A stretch of 64,000 nucleotides of DNA from Zeus faber (lineage: Eukaryota > Chordata > Actinopteri > Zeiformes > Zeidae), in the NCBI GenBank assembly GCA_960531495.1, contig OY482854.1:13191621-13255620 (forward strand), in the 5' to 3' direction. Made by a program: the position numbers and the translations under genes. The notes beneath the pieces were generated by a model. It worked only from the letters and a program-made list of their open reading frames with translations. It ran no database searches and had not been told where the DNA came from. Shown here in pieces: positions 1 through 11,478 of this stretch (the stretch's first letter is position 1; every line of letters begins with the position of its first letter).

Positions 1-49
1 TAAACAGTTCATACTCAGGCATAGAAGAGCTACTTACAGTCACTTCCAT

Positions 50-83
50 TTAGGGCTGTGTATTGGCAAGAATCTGGTGATAC

Positions 84-152
<69 letters not shown>

Positions 153-170
153 CGATAGGCATTATTGCAA
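50..170. repeat. AT microsatellite inside a dispersed-repeat relic
   Basis: A pure (AT)n array fills 87-150. The sequence just before it (TTAGGGCTGTGTATTGGCAA, starting near 50) reappears with few changes at about 19466-19492. The array therefore probably lies inside a dispersed repeat and is not a free-standing microsatellite. The right flank (TTGCGATAGG and following) has the sequence style of 'cycling AT' repeats seen elsewhere in fish. No gene is visible. Confidence 0.6.
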
Positions 171-882
171 TTTTTTTAACCAAATTTTAGGAACTGTCAC
201 AGTATAAAGAATACACCACCATATGCATAAAATCAGGGTCATATTTCTTCTGTTATGAAATCAGAACAGTGGGATCACCGTCCCTGTAATATCCAACATC
301 ATAGCACTACTTATTTTTTGGCGATCTGAGCAAAGGAATTAACATTGGCCTCTATCAATTTAACTCCACGCCACAAAAAGGCTTCAAGGGAATATTGACG
401 TTCGGGAGACATCCGAACGCGGCTGCGTCCTCCCCAATGAAGCGGAGCCCCTCGCTGAAACGGGCCTTTGTGAGAAGAGAAAACATACAGACGCTCGGCC
501 AAACAGGCTCGTAAAAAGCCGCAACCAGAGTCGACGCAAATCAATAGCTCGTTAGTTAAACAATGGGCGTCCGGGACGGCGCGTCTTGGAAATAGCCGCT
601 CCCTGGGGCGCTGCCACACCAAGCTGGATCTTTGTGAAGGTTAACAATGCCTCCGCGCTGTATTGATATCGAGCTGATCCCTAAAGCCTGGAGACTGGAG
701 AAAAAAAAAACAAAAAACTGAGAAAATAACTTGCAAAAAAAAACAAAAAACAGTTTTAAGTTCCCGGTCTGGATGTCTGGATCTTCGTGTCGAACTTTCA
801 CATGCCGGGCAACTCCAGCTGTCACGACAATGACATTTCGGAGGAGAACTCGGTGTCAAACGAATCATTTTGATGAACTGTT
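171..882. other. Unannotated stretch, no gene recognised
   Basis: About 700 bp of mixed composition. The only notable texture is A-rich runs at roughly 700-751. Short open frames exist on both strands (for example 311-622 minus) but show no domain, no codon bias I can argue for and no splice context, so none is called. The stretch ends at the LTR-like element beginning at 883. Confidence 0.5.
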
Positions 883-1206
883 TGTGGTGTGGGGATGGTG
901 TGGTTTGAGCAGTCACACCTGTCCTGGGTCTAGGTAATTGGGGCCCGGCATCAGTGTGGCTGCATAGATGTCGTGGTCCGGTTGGTTGGTCTAACGAGCA
1001 GCAGGTAAAAGCCCCATCCCCCACACACTCTCAGGAGAGAGGAGCCCTTGTCATGACACGTCTATCTGCTCCGGGGCTTGTTCCACCTAGCCCACTCCCT
1101 CCACAATAAACTTGTTGTGTTTTCAAAACCCCATCGTCTGTGTCTCCGCGCCGAGGGGGCCCTCAATACGCCACTTGGGTGGCGCTTGGTAGGAGAAACT
1201 GCCACA
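883..1206 (+). mobile_element. Solo-LTR-like element, copy 1
   Basis: About 324 bp beginning TGTGG and ending CCACA, a short TG...CA inverted terminus typical of retroviral-type LTRs. An AATAAA polyadenylation signal lies at 1105-1110 in the 3' half. The whole segment aligns with 24600-24999 on the plus strand and with the reverse complement of 58096-58396, so it is one of three copies in the window. Shared blocks include the TTTGAGCAG stretch near the start, a 'TTCCACCTAGCC' block, and GGAGAAACTGCCACA at the end. No internal retroelement coding region flanks it, so it is a solitary LTR, or less likely a non-autonomous element of another class. The flanking 5-mers (CTGTT and CAATT) do not match, so the target duplication is lost or was never formed. 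Confidence 0.65.
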
Positions 1207-1574
1207 CAATTGTATCAAGTGTTTTGTTTGTTTTAGGCCACTCGTCTATAACAATGTCAAGTCTATGATAGTGTAAAAACACACATTCACCTCATGAAGA
1301 AGAGCCATTTGGGGGGACGGTTTGGCCAGCTGGACGATAAGGTAATAATCCTGATTGCTCTACATGCCCCTGATCAAACATAATCTATTTTTTATTTTTT
1401 TATTTTAGCGAGACGTACACAGGTATGAGTCTTCATTTTCAATTCAATTCATATTCCATTATGAATATTTCAAATTTTTGTTCATCATTCTCACATACAG
1501 TATGGACCAAGTCAGGGTTCATCGCTCACCAGAAGGGACATACGTGAGTTGATCTTTGAGTCACAACCCTTTAT
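1207..1574. other. Unannotated AT-rich stretch
   Basis: Between the LTR and a pyrimidine-rich minisatellite. It contains AT-rich text with T-runs near 1387-1407. No open frame or motif here supports a gene. Confidence 0.5.
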
Positions 1575-2135
1575 TCTGCATCCCTCTATCCTTCCTTCCT
1601 CATTCCTCCATCCCTCTATCCTAGATCCCACTACCCTGCTTCCCGCTATCCTTCATTCTTCCATCCCTCTATCCGTAAATTCTCTACCCCACTATCCTCC
1701 ATCCCTCTATCCTTTAACCCGATATCCTTCAATCCTCTATCCTCCATCCCTCTATCCTTCAACCCTCTATCCTCCATCCTTCATTTCTCTATCCTCCATC
1801 TATACTTCACTCCTCTGGACTCCATCCCTCGATATTTCATTCCTCTATCCTCCATCCCACTATTACCCATCCCTCTGCCCTCCATCCTCCATCCCACTAT
1901 CCTCCATCACTTCAGCCTTCATTCCTCTATCCTCCAACACTCTATCCTTTAATTCTATCCCTCTATCCTTCATTGCTCTACCCTTGACCCCACTATCCTC
2001 CATTCCTCTATAATCCATCCCTCTATCCATTCAATCCTCTATCCTCCACCCTTCTATCCATTCAATCCTCTATCCATTCAATCCTCTATCCTTCATTCCT
2101 CTATCCTCCATCGCCCCCTCCCTCCACCCTTCATT
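1575..2135. repeat. Pyrimidine-rich minisatellite, about 15-bp unit
   Basis: A degenerate tandem array of roughly 15-16 bp units of the type CCATCCCTCTATCCT with variants (TCAACCCTCTATCCT, TCATTCCTCTATCCT). It covers about 560 bp. The 154-codon plus-strand frame at 1549-2013 (Pro/Ser/Leu/Tyr-rich) is simply the array translated and is not a gene. Confidence 0.85.
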
Positions 2136-4847
2136 CCTCTTTATGTTGTGTATTCTTCACCGTCCACCTTCATTCCCCTTTACCTCTCTTGCTCCTCCTG
2201 CTGCAGCCTGCTCTTCAGACCCCGCACAGTATCAAGCTGGAATCAATTCAACGTTCATTACTTTCAATGCGCTCCTTGTTGCTGACACCGAGCCTCCTGC
2301 TTCGTCCACGCATCGATTTCTCACCCGATGTCTCACTCTCTTATTCCTGCTTTCCTGTCGCCTTTGAAAGTAGAGTGCCGCCTTGCTCCGCCAATGAACG
2401 ACGGTCCCGAAATGACAAACTGTGATGAGTTGAAACGTCCCCATCACAAACCTTGGGGCACTACCAAAGCAAATAAATCAATCCAAAACCATTTAGAAGA
2501 TCAAATTATAACGGACATGGTGGGGCCTGGACAAGTATAAATATCAATAATGTTGATGCTCCGCTGATGTACCCAAAGTATTTCACATGTGTTTTCTCCG
2601 GGGTTTAACACCTCTCTCTCCACATTTAACACCCCGAAGCTCTCAGCCATGGAGGCAGGTGACGTGGTAAAACCGTACCCAAGAGAAGGGCCTCTCAGGG
2701 CCTGGTCCAGAGCCTGGTCTAGGGCTCCCAGCACCAGCAGGTGAGATCATGGGAAACACGTGTGACGCAGTAGGAACAACATGGGCGGGCAGCTGCTGTT
2801 AACAAGCGTGGTGGGAGTTTGGCAGCCGCAGGCCGTCCCAGCTGCTGCTTTTTGGGGCAGGGGAAGGCAGACGCTTCCTACATCTGGGTGGAGCCTCGCT
2901 AAAGTATTCTAGTTCTTGAGCGTTGCATTGCGTACCATTTGACCTCCATTGTAACCGGACACAAAATGCTTCATAAATAAGTACTGATGTGGTGCTCTTG
3001 AGTTAAATAAAGGAGTTTAACTTAAATTAACTAACTTTAAATTCTAGACTCCACCAGAGCCAGTAAAAAAGAGCTTTAGTGCATTTACCAGTCACCACAC
3101 ACACATTTTGAATATTTTCTCTATCTCTCTAATTTTGGGGGTTGTAAAATTCAAACATTAAAGTGAGAAACTTTCCTCAAAATGACCTGCTGGTCCCAAT
3201 GACAACTACAATAACAAGTGTTTGTTTATCCCCTTTAGTTTTATTTTATTTATTATTATTCCATTTGAAAAGGTGGAAGCACCATTGCTTTAACATGGAA
3301 ATAACAAATAGAAAATTATATCAACAAACTTTGACAAAAATATGTGGTACAACCATAGTTGTTAGCGGGACCAGGAAGTCATTTTCAGATAAGTTTCTCA
3401 CCATATCCCAAACTGGATAATAAACCTGAAAACAAAATTGAAATAGAAAATACAGACACTATTAAAACAATCGAAACGATGTAAGCTATCATCAGGGAAT
3501 TGGTCAGTTCACTGGCAAAAATTGAATTTGATACCAGTACAGTCCTTCTAACTGACCTCAAACCAGTAGGCTTCCTCTGCACAACTGATCCTGGTCAGTT
3601 ACGCCTAACAGTGATGGATTCTCATCTTACTGCAAACAGATGCATTTCCATGTCTTAACCCGGTGGCCAATCAGCCTCGGCGCCAAGAGAAATCAGCCAA
3701 AATAAAAGGGATTTTGTGAAAGAAAACCCAAACCACGAGTTTAAACAGCAGAATTATTACGTGTGGCGGCATCTGTAGAGTTAACCGTGACATCTGTCAC
3801 CGAGACACTCCACAGCAGCGCTAACCTGCCGTGCTATTACCATATGCAATCTGTAATTTGGGATATTAGTGTGTAACACAAACCATCCATCTGCGTTACA
3901 GTGTGGCTTTGACACACACAGACATGTGAAAGTGAAGGCGAAATAGAGAAACACAGAATGAAACCAACAAAGCCAGAGACAAGATGATGGAAAAGCCACA
4001 AAGTGGGTTTCTGTCCTAGTTTGTTTGCCCTGATGTCTCCGTGTTGCAGAGATTTTCCTTCTCCGTCCGACCCAACATGACTCTCGGGTTTGGTGGGGGT
4101 TTTGAACCCGGCACCAGCTGGGTCTAAAAAGCCCCAGGGACATGCCCTGCAGCCTGCCTGCAGCCTGTCAGCTTTTAGCTCGGGCCTCCTGGGCCTGGAC
4201 CTGGACGAGCCTCTGTGCCCACCCGCCGTGGGCGAGCCATCTGACCCTTTAGCAAGCTGCTCCTTGGAAAAGCTGCTCCGTGACGTGGTCCATTTGCAGC
4301 TCTCCATTATTTATGTTGCCTTTGAACGGTCGCAAAAGGGCTTTTCTTAAAAGTTGCTCTTTGGTGAAGTCGGAAAAACCAAGGTGGTCTTAGGCCTCTT
4401 TGTGGTTCAAATGGTCACTGCTGCCAAGCATGTGCTTCTAGGTTTCCACCGTGACAATTTTATTGTATTCTGCGCATTAGGTTCATCAAAAAATAACACA
4501 AATTTTAGACATTGTCTATTTGAAGTTGCCCTACATCCCATTATTATTTTTTTGCCTCTACATGAAGATACACACTGCTCATTAGAGTAGAAGAAAGTAG
4601 ACGTTTTGAAATACACGATTGCCGAAAAAAACAGGCAATCAAGGCAGGTTCAGATTTGCACTTTAACCATTTTGGCTGAAACAGAAAAGGAGAGTATTTC
4701 CACATGAACCGCCCTGCCCCAATGGATCTGCTTGCCAGTTGTCCAGCTGGGTGTAACTGACATGTCCTGGCCTCGGACCAACATCCAGCGATCGTAAGGC
4801 CGTGTTTCTGCTACCCCCAGACACACACATGCGCACGCCCACATGCA

Positions 4848-4848
<1 letters not shown>
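2136..4848. other. Long stretch without recognisable gene or repeat
   Basis: About 2.7 kb of unique-looking sequence. The segment 4090-4350 has an open frame of 86 codons on the plus strand, with a short GC-richer portion (about 4120-4280) followed by AT-rich sequence. It has no domain I recognise and no clear splice sites, so I do not call it. Around 3360-3410 the text resembles 50668-50725 (both contain 'CCAGGAARTCATTT' and 'TTCTCACCAT'), which hints at an old dispersed repeat. Confidence 0.4.

Positions 4849-4920
<72 letters not shown>
4849..4920. repeat. AC dinucleotide microsatellite
   Basis: A pure (AC)n array of about 70 bp, preceded by a short degenerate ACACACATGCGCACGC segment. The Val/Cys-only open frames on the minus strand across it are artefacts of the repeat. 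Confidence 0.95.
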
Positions 4921-4924
<4 letters not shown>

Positions 4925-7399
4925 GCTTAAAGCGCAGCCGTAAAATCTAATTAAAACCTTTTTTTGGTCGGCAGAAGAAAGCTTATAACGTGGTGCCCTG
5001 TGCAACCACGCTTTGCGTCTCTGAGTTAGTTATTCCCCCCCGCTCTCCTCTAGGGTGCGACCTTGGTTCTATTTAAGGACACAGTGTTCAAGAGTTTGAG
5101 CTGATACGATCCCCTATTGATTACTAATGTGATCAGCTGCACATTTTGCAGGCATTTGCAGTCCAGCGCTTGTTGGATTAGGCTTCTCCAAGCAGAACAA
5201 GGTTAGACCTGTGGGAAATACAAATAGTTGGCCTAATAGTGAGTACATTAAATATTAAATGAATGGTGAATGTTATGGCTGCATTAAACCAAGCCATAAG
5301 GTACAAGTCCTATGGAACAAGGAAGCGCCAACTCGAGGCGACTTTGAAAAAATAAAAAAGTTAAAGTGCTGAAAAGGCACTTTACGGTGATGGAACATCT
5401 TCGTAAATAATGCAATGGTTAAATAATATACTGTAATATAATATAAATAAAATTGGAAGGGCTTTGTTTCCCCACAAAGAAGAGCTACTTCGTCTTGTGC
5501 TTGTCGTTGCTCAGCTTTGTGCGTTCATTTGTGGTCACCGCGTGCTGACCGCAAATGCGGTGTCAACGCGGCGATACGATGAGTATTTTATGTCCGAGAA
5601 CACGTTGTTCTTTTAAGTCACAATCTAAAGAGAAACAAGAAAGAACGATAGTACGAACATGTCGTCACCTGGAAGACGACAAGATTTGCCTTCACATGTG
5701 TGAAGTGACCGTACACTTGGAATACCTCAAGCTTCCACTAGTTCTGCAAGAGTTGCACTTTTCCCACACAGGCAAACAAGGGTCATCTAAAAAGTAAAAC
5801 TTAATTAAAAACTAGGGCTTCCCCCTGGAAGCTGAATCATCAGTCAGGAACCCGTTAGTCGACCGAGATTCTCGTCCAGCAGTCATTTTTTGGTTTGTTT
5901 TTCAGTCAGTGTGCTTTACAATAACATGATTAAACAGACTGAAGCTTACAAAATGCACACGGATAATATTCCAGTTGGGAATTATGAATATATTTTTATA
6001 TGTGTGAAATCGAACACGGCTTTTACGTGCATCCCCGATGGCCGTGCCCCGTTCCTCCAAATAAAAAAACTAAAAACAGAGTGTTGGGCGGGGCACGGAG
6101 GAACAGGGCTTGACTCGTTGACATTATTTTCTGCGCGTAACGCATGGAGAGCGGGCGAGAGTCGCGGAGAAAGTGTCCCCATTACGCACGGTTTCGTTCC
6201 ATACGCACTCGTATTGTTCCGTAAGCAGACGTCACCCCATCGCTGGCTCCCGCGTCATTGGTACCGCCCCCGATGGGATGGCGGCGTAGGCGGCCGCCTA
6301 GCTTACCTAGAGGAAGAGCCGACCCGGCCCGCCCCTGCCCACCCGCCAAATAGTCGAATATTGGCGTTGAACAGCCGAATCCGATTAGGTACAGCCCTTT
6401 TAATAACACTAATATTTACCAAAAACGTGATATAATAAAAGCTTTCATGTACCTTAAAAGCTGCCTATTCAACGAGTGAATTTATACAAAGTTTAGAAAA
6501 TTTGTAATTGCCACATTGAAGCCAAACAGAATGTGACTGTCTAAAAACACACTGCATAATCTGAATTGCTGAAGGCAGCTCCGACGATGCACTCGACGGC
6601 AGGTAACATATCCGAGAACACGTCGAGGTGGCCGTGAGACGTTACCATGGGAACATTTACAAAAGAAACGGGCTTCAAACCCCCGTGAAGTGAAGGATTC
6701 TCTTGGGACAATCACTTCCCTATTTATAGGTCAGTGGTCTTCCCTCCCGGGGTCTGTGCGGTAATTAAACCCCGACGTGGACGGTGATTCACAGCGACAG
6801 GCCTAAAGGTGAGCGCGGTGCCATGTATGAGTAGCATGCCGCCCCCGCCCGCCGCCCCCCACAATGCAGAAAATAAATGGCATCCCGGGATTTAAAAAAA
6901 CCCCGTAATAATCCTAAGGACGTCGTGTTTGCATACGCCGACAGGACGGATCGCTCTGGAATAACACACTTTTCGCGTGCCCGGTAGGGACGAGTCATCC
7001 GGTTTCAGCATGGAACCCAGATTAATCCGGCGTCTACGGGTATTAAAGTCAACGTCTCAGCGAAACCTTCATCTCTTTGCCTTAAAATACCCCGACGCAG
7101 CTTATTTCCGGTTTATAGTTGGACGCATTGTTGAGCGGAGAGGGATTTAAGAGTTCCTGTCCTGCCAGTTGGAGAACACGGCACGGCTTACCAGCGTTAG
7201 GTAAGGGAGCGGAGGAGGAGGAGGAGGCGTGAAGGTGTCACTAATAAAACACTTTGTTACTCCAAGAGGATCAGATGCTCCGGTGCATGCGCTGAGTAAC
7301 ACGTCCGGGTGCGGCTAACAATAAACCGTCACCATAAAGGTGTGATCCGTGAGGTCGTCCGTGTTGGGTGGATAACACTCCATGTCCCAGAATTCCATG
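4921..7399. other. Long stretch, partly CpG-rich, no gene called
   Basis: About 2.5 kb. Segment 6060-6350 and parts of 6720-7260 keep many CpG dinucleotides. Around 7105-7210 a TA-rich stretch (TTAAAATA near 7081) is followed by CG-containing text that ends in a possible splice donor (TTAG|GTAAGG near 7199). That could be an untranslated first exon, but nothing downstream supports it. The 181-codon plus frame at 5890-6435 shows no domain. Confidence 0.35.
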
Positions 7400-7660
7400 G
7401 GTTTTGTTTTTTTTTTGTTCATTTCCCAACATCCGCATCACTTCCTTTTCCTTTTCTCTGGACTTTGCCTTCTTCTGATCCATTGATGAAAGGCGGACCC
7501 CGCCACCAACAATGGAAACCGCATGTAAAGTAGAGGAGCAAATTAATTTTCCTCTGTTTGTTCTCCAAAGTGCCAGCTGAAAAAATATGGGATAAATATC
7601 AAATACAGGGTTTTCTTTTTTTTCTTTTACAAAATAATCTTAGGGATTACCACTTTAATC
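7400..7660 (+). repeat. Dispersed repeat family B, copy 1
   Basis: Contains the core GGCGGACCCCGCCACCAAC at 7492-7510, which recurs at 37121 and 46460. Beyond the core, the upstream text (CTTCTGATCCATTGATG) and the downstream text (ATAAATATCAAATACAGG, then an ACAAAATAAT block) match the other copies. The core can form a short stem (GGCGG against CCGCC). The class of element is unknown to me. I see no transposase, LTR terminus or A-tail. Confidence 0.6.
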
Positions 7661-8133
7661 CCACATTTGTTCAATTAACTACATCTACAACTACATCCTT
7701 ACTGAGATATCAGCTTCGTGCCACCTCAACCAAATGAGGCTGTTGTTACGAAAAAGCAAAGTGAAATGAAGGTATTCCACGGCACCGCAGCGGCTCGCCG
7801 CGTTACCGACGCCCGCCAACGCAATTAGGCCAAAGCTCCTTTTCTCCGGTGCAGCGGAAGGTCTTCTCTCAGCTCGTTCTGCCGCCGTACGGGCCCCGCT
7901 CCTGATTAGAATAACAGTAATAGGACGGCGGCGTTCGTCAGCGGGGCCGTGCTTCTGAAAAATTATAACTTCCAAGTGTTGGGGAAGGGAACGAGAGGGA
8001 ACGGCGGCTGAGAGCCACCGTGACGAAAGGGCCACGGATTTGGAAATGTCACACGTTTCGCAGAGTCATGGCCGCTCTCTGAATCGCCGCCTACCGTATG
8101 ATAATGAGCACCCTGAGCTCACCCTGAGCCCAA
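7661..8133. other. Unannotated stretch, moderately CpG-rich
   Basis: Between repeat family B and a CACG-type microsatellite. A 114-codon minus frame (7691-8035) has no recognisable domain. Nothing supports a gene. Confidence 0.4.
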
Positions 8134-8196
8134 ACACACACGCACGCACGCACACGCACGCACACGCACGCACACGCACCCGCACGCACGCACACA
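8134..8196. repeat. CACG/CACACG microsatellite
   Basis: Interleaved (CACG)n and (CACACG)n units over about 60 bp, a CpG-retaining variant of the AC arrays that dominate the window. Confidence 0.9.
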
Positions 8197-8690
8197 AAAC
8201 GTGAAAAACTTAAGTGCAGCGTGCCCCGGCCACAGACAGAAAGCGGCTCAGCTTTTTGAAAACCGAGCCAAACACGCGCCCCTATAAAACATCAAAGTTC
8301 ATGTGCTTGTCACAGTTGTGTCACAGCTCTGCAGGCGTCGGGGCTCTTGCCTCCGCTACCAGACGCACTTGATCGCGCTCGATCCATCGAATGAAAATCT
8401 GAGGAAGACATTTGCGTCACCAGCGGCAGAAACGCTACAAACGGCCAACATCGGCCGCGGAAAACAGCGGCAGAGGGGACGCAAAAAAATGAAATAAAAG
8501 AAAAAAACTAGACTCACAGCGGTTTAATGAAGCCACGTTGTTCTAAATCCCTGGGCTGCAGCCCTTGGTGAAGGGCCAAGGTTTGGGAGCACAAGAGGCA
8601 AGACAAAATAGGTTAATAGCCGCCAAAACTGAGACAAAAGACCCGGCTTTGCCATGTGCCTCGGAGCAATGGCAAGGAATGGCATCGGTC
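8197..8690. other. Unannotated stretch
   Basis: Mixed unique-looking sequence with some CpG (8270-8480) and a short A-rich run near 8485-8508. No gene is supported. It leads directly into the GA-rich array. Confidence 0.4.
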
Positions 8691-8701
8691 GAGGGAAAGA
8701 G

Positions 8702-8743
<42 letters not shown>

Positions 8744-8829
8744 GGAGAACACGGGGGGAATGGGATGGAAAAGAGGGGTAGAGAGAGTGAATGGATCCAA
8801 AAGGAGGAAAAGGTAGGCAGTGAAAGGAG

Positions 8830-8889
<60 letters not shown>

Positions 8890-8966
8890 AAGGGGGGAAT
8901 GGGAGTGAATAGAGAGGTAGAGAGCGGATGGATCCTAAAGGAGGAAAAGGTAGGCAGTGAAAGGAG

Positions 8967-9020
<54 letters not shown>

Positions 9021-9247
9021 GAGAGAGAGAGAACAAGGGGGGAATGGGAGTGAATAGAGAGGTAGAGAGCGGATGGATCCTAAAGGAGGAAAAGGTAGGC
9101 AGTGAAAGGAGGAGGAGAGAGAGAGAGAGAGCGAGAGAGAGACAGGGAGAGAGAGAGAACAAGGGGGGATGGGAGTGGGACGAACGGTGGAGAGAGAGGA
9201 TGGACCCTAAAGGAGGAAAAGGTAGGCAGTGAAAGGAGGACAGAGAG
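8691..9247. repeat. GA-rich minisatellite with four 115-150 bp units
   Basis: Four tandem copies of a composite unit. Each has a non-GA block (GGGAATGGGAGTGAATAGAG, then GGATGGATCCTAAAGG, then AAAGGTAGGCAGTGAAAGG) followed by a pure or near-pure (GA)n stretch of variable length ending AGAACAAGGGGGG. The blocks at about 8758, 8894, 9042 and 9166 are very similar to one another; the first and last are the most diverged. Each unit therefore carries its own microsatellite. All Arg/Glu or Ser/Leu open frames here are artefacts. Confidence 0.9.
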
Positions 9248-9249
9248 AC

Positions 9250-9493
9250 TCCACTGTTGACTGGGCACTGTTCTTCACCTTTATTTTACTTTATTTCCTT
9301 GTTTTGTCGATTCTTATTATTGCCTGTTTCACTTATGATTGTTGTTGTTATTACCATTGTTATTTGCATTATTTTCTGAATGTTTTTACCTACACATGCG
9401 TTGTAATATAACTGTTATAATTGTTGTCTTGTTATGCTTTGGCAATGTAATGCTTGTCCTGCCAATAAAGACGGTTTGGATTGAATTGGATTG
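9250..9493 (+). mobile_element. 3' tail of a non-LTR retrotransposon (LINE-like)
   Basis: AT-rich 3' UTR-like sequence ends with GGCAATGTAATGCTTGTCCT, then an AATAAA signal at 9464-9469, then a short TTGGATTGAATTGGATTGAG repeat. This arrangement (TGTCCTGCCAATAAAG plus (TTGAA)-like repeats) is typical of fish LINE 3' ends. No reverse-transcriptase sequence remains upstream, so it is a 5'-truncated copy. The exact LINE clade cannot be told from the tail alone. Confidence 0.6.
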
Positions 9494-9506
9494 AGAGAGA
9501 GAGAGT

Positions 9507-9559
<53 letters not shown>

Positions 9560-9637
9560 ACTTTTAAGGTTCCTTTATTTTCAGTAAGCCATGTCACAAC
9601 AGCAGAAGCTCGATTAGAGAGAGACGGAGAGAGAGAC

Positions 9638-9668
<31 letters not shown>

Positions 9669-9680
9669 GGGCGAGAGGGA
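9494..9680. repeat. Two GA microsatellites flanking a short unique spacer
   Basis: (GA)n at about 9494-9556 immediately follows the LINE tail. A second imperfect (GA)n lies at 9616-9680 after a roughly 60-bp spacer. Confidence 0.9.
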
Positions 9681-10265
9681 GGGTACCCAGGGAGCTGAGG
9701 GAGATCCCGCTAAAGATAGGACAGTCAGACCAGTCGGGAATGAGAAGGAACAGCTTGATTTTTCCCCCAAATCTCTGTGCGAGCGGCAGCCTACCGGCCC
9801 CCCCGGCCCCCCCCGGCCCCCCGCCCCGGGCTCCGAGCCTCGACCCAGCAATCTGATGTGCAATCAGACGGGGAAAGGCATCGGAGAAGGAAACCAGGTA
9901 CAGAACACTGTACGGGGCATTAGCGGGAGGGAGGGGAGTGTTTTAGCAACGCTGGAGACGGAGCCAGAGAGCAAGACGGAACCTGTGGAAGCGTAAACAC
10001 ATGAGGACGACACACACATTTCACTTCTCCATTTCACTCGCGTCGTCATCGGCCGTCATCTTCTTTTCCAACACTTTCGTTTACGATGAATTCAAAGATT
10101 GATTACAGACATATTTCTTTTTTCTTTTTCATTTCAAATTGCCCTTTCGATTCCGGTGCTCTCTTCCGACCGTAAGCGACGTTAATGTGACACAGCACAC
10201 AGCCGATATTTTGCAACACCACACAAGCCCACGTTAAAACAAGCCTGCGACTTGGCTAAGGTGTG
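9681..10265. other. Unannotated stretch with a C-rich patch
   Basis: Includes runs of C at about 9797-9828 (CCCCCCCGG repeated). Otherwise unique-looking sequence with no supported gene. Confidence 0.4.
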
Positions 10266-10269
10266 TATC

Positions 10270-10875
10270 AACTCGAGAGATGGAGAGGGAGAGCGACAAA
10301 GAGGGAGAGAGACGGAGAGGGAGAGCGAGAGATGAGAGAGAGAGAGAGACGGAGAGAGAGAGAGACGGAGAGGGAGAGGGACAGACGGAGAGGGAGAGGG
10401 AGAGAGACGGAGAGGGAGAGAGAGAGAGATGGAGAGGGAGAGGGAGAGACGGGGAGGGAGAGAGAGATGAGAGAGAGAGAGAGACAGAGACGGAGAGAGA
10501 GAGACGGAGAGGGAGAGGGACAGACGGAGAGGGAGAGGGAGAGAGGGAGAGAGAGAGAGATGGAGAGGGAGAGGGAGAGACGGGGAGGGAGAGAGAGATG
10601 AGAGAGAGAGAGAGAGACAGAGACGGAGAGAGAGAGACGGAGAGGGAGAGGGACAGACGGAGAGGGAGAGGGAGAGAGACGGAGAGGGAGAGAGAGAGAT
10701 GGAGAGGGAGAGAGAGAGAGACGAGAGAGGGAGAGGGACAGACGGAGAGGGAGAGAGATGAGAGAGAGAGAGACAGACAGAGGGAGAGAGAGAGAGAGAG
10801 ACAGACAGAGGGAGAGAGAGAGAGAGAGAGACAGACAGAGGGAGAGAGAGAGAGAGAGACTGAGAGGGAGATAGA
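10270..10875. repeat. Polypurine GA/GACGGAGAGG higher-order minisatellite
   Basis: About 600 bp of purines on the plus strand broken mainly by C in GACGGAGAGGG. The marker GATGAGAGAG occurs near 10331, 10466, 10597 and 10757, giving a higher-order period of about 131-160 bp. The right end has three copies of a 30-bp ACAGACAGAGGGAGAGAG unit. The 237- and 253-codon minus frames and 211-codon plus frame are translation artefacts. The block is the left part of a module that recurs at 18650-19229. Confidence 0.9.
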
Positions 10876-11024
10876 GAGCACATACAATGAAACAAATATT
10901 AGTTTGGAGCCATAATTGAGAAAAACTGCTTTAGAACTAATATATTTTTTAGATTTTCTCAAAATAAGAATAACACTTAATTCCCTTACTTTCAAGTTGA
11001 TAAAGTCTAAATATATATATATAT

Positions 11025-11205
11025 AGTTTGCTTTAAACTGTTAAACTGGTGTATGTATTAGGTTTACTTAACTATAAAATATACTCTGATCCCTAAATAT
11101 ATAGTTGAGAAAGCCTAAAAAATTCAAAGCTTTGAAATGCAATGACTTTCTAGTGCATACACACAATCCCACCTACAGACCATTCACTTACCACACACAC
11201 ACACG
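11025..11205 (+). repeat. Duplicated AT-rich spacer, copy 1
   Basis: Aligns along its length with 18970-19150. Shared blocks include AATATATAGTTGAGAAAGCCT, AAGCTTTGAAATGCAATGAC and CATACACACAATCCCACC, at roughly 85 percent identity by eye. Both copies have a GA-rich block on the left and an AC array on the right, so a three-part module was duplicated or dispersed. Confidence 0.8.

Positions 11206-11287
<82 letters not shown>
11206..11287. repeat. AC microsatellite
   Basis: (AC)n of about 80 bp with a few CACG interruptions at its left end. It is the right end of the GA-spacer-AC module. Confidence 0.95.
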
Positions 11288-11288
<1 letters not shown>

Positions 11289-11420
11289 CTGCACGGCCAT
11301 AAATCCTCTGAGGCGACCTCGCACTTTCAAAGCGCTTCGCAAGATGAACCGAGCGGACACTTTTGCAAGCTTTTGGTTCTAATTGCATTACTGTTATGTT
11401 GTGAGGTCATTCAGGAGGGG

Positions 11421-11439
11421 CGTGTGTGTGTCTGTGTGT

Positions 11440-11474
<35 letters not shown>
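11421..11474. repeat. GT microsatellite
   Basis: (GT)n with TCTG interruptions, followed by a G8-type run. It lies about 130 bp from the preceding AC array, on the opposite strand sense. Confidence 0.95.

Positions 11475-11478
<4 letters not shown>

Noticed and set aside
4090-4350. 86-codon frame that looks somewhat exon-like
   Set aside because: No similarity I recognise and no clear acceptor or donor; left as unannotated.
7100-7210. Possible 5' UTR exon ending in GTAAGG
   Set aside because: A single donor-like word with no downstream exon or supporting promoter.
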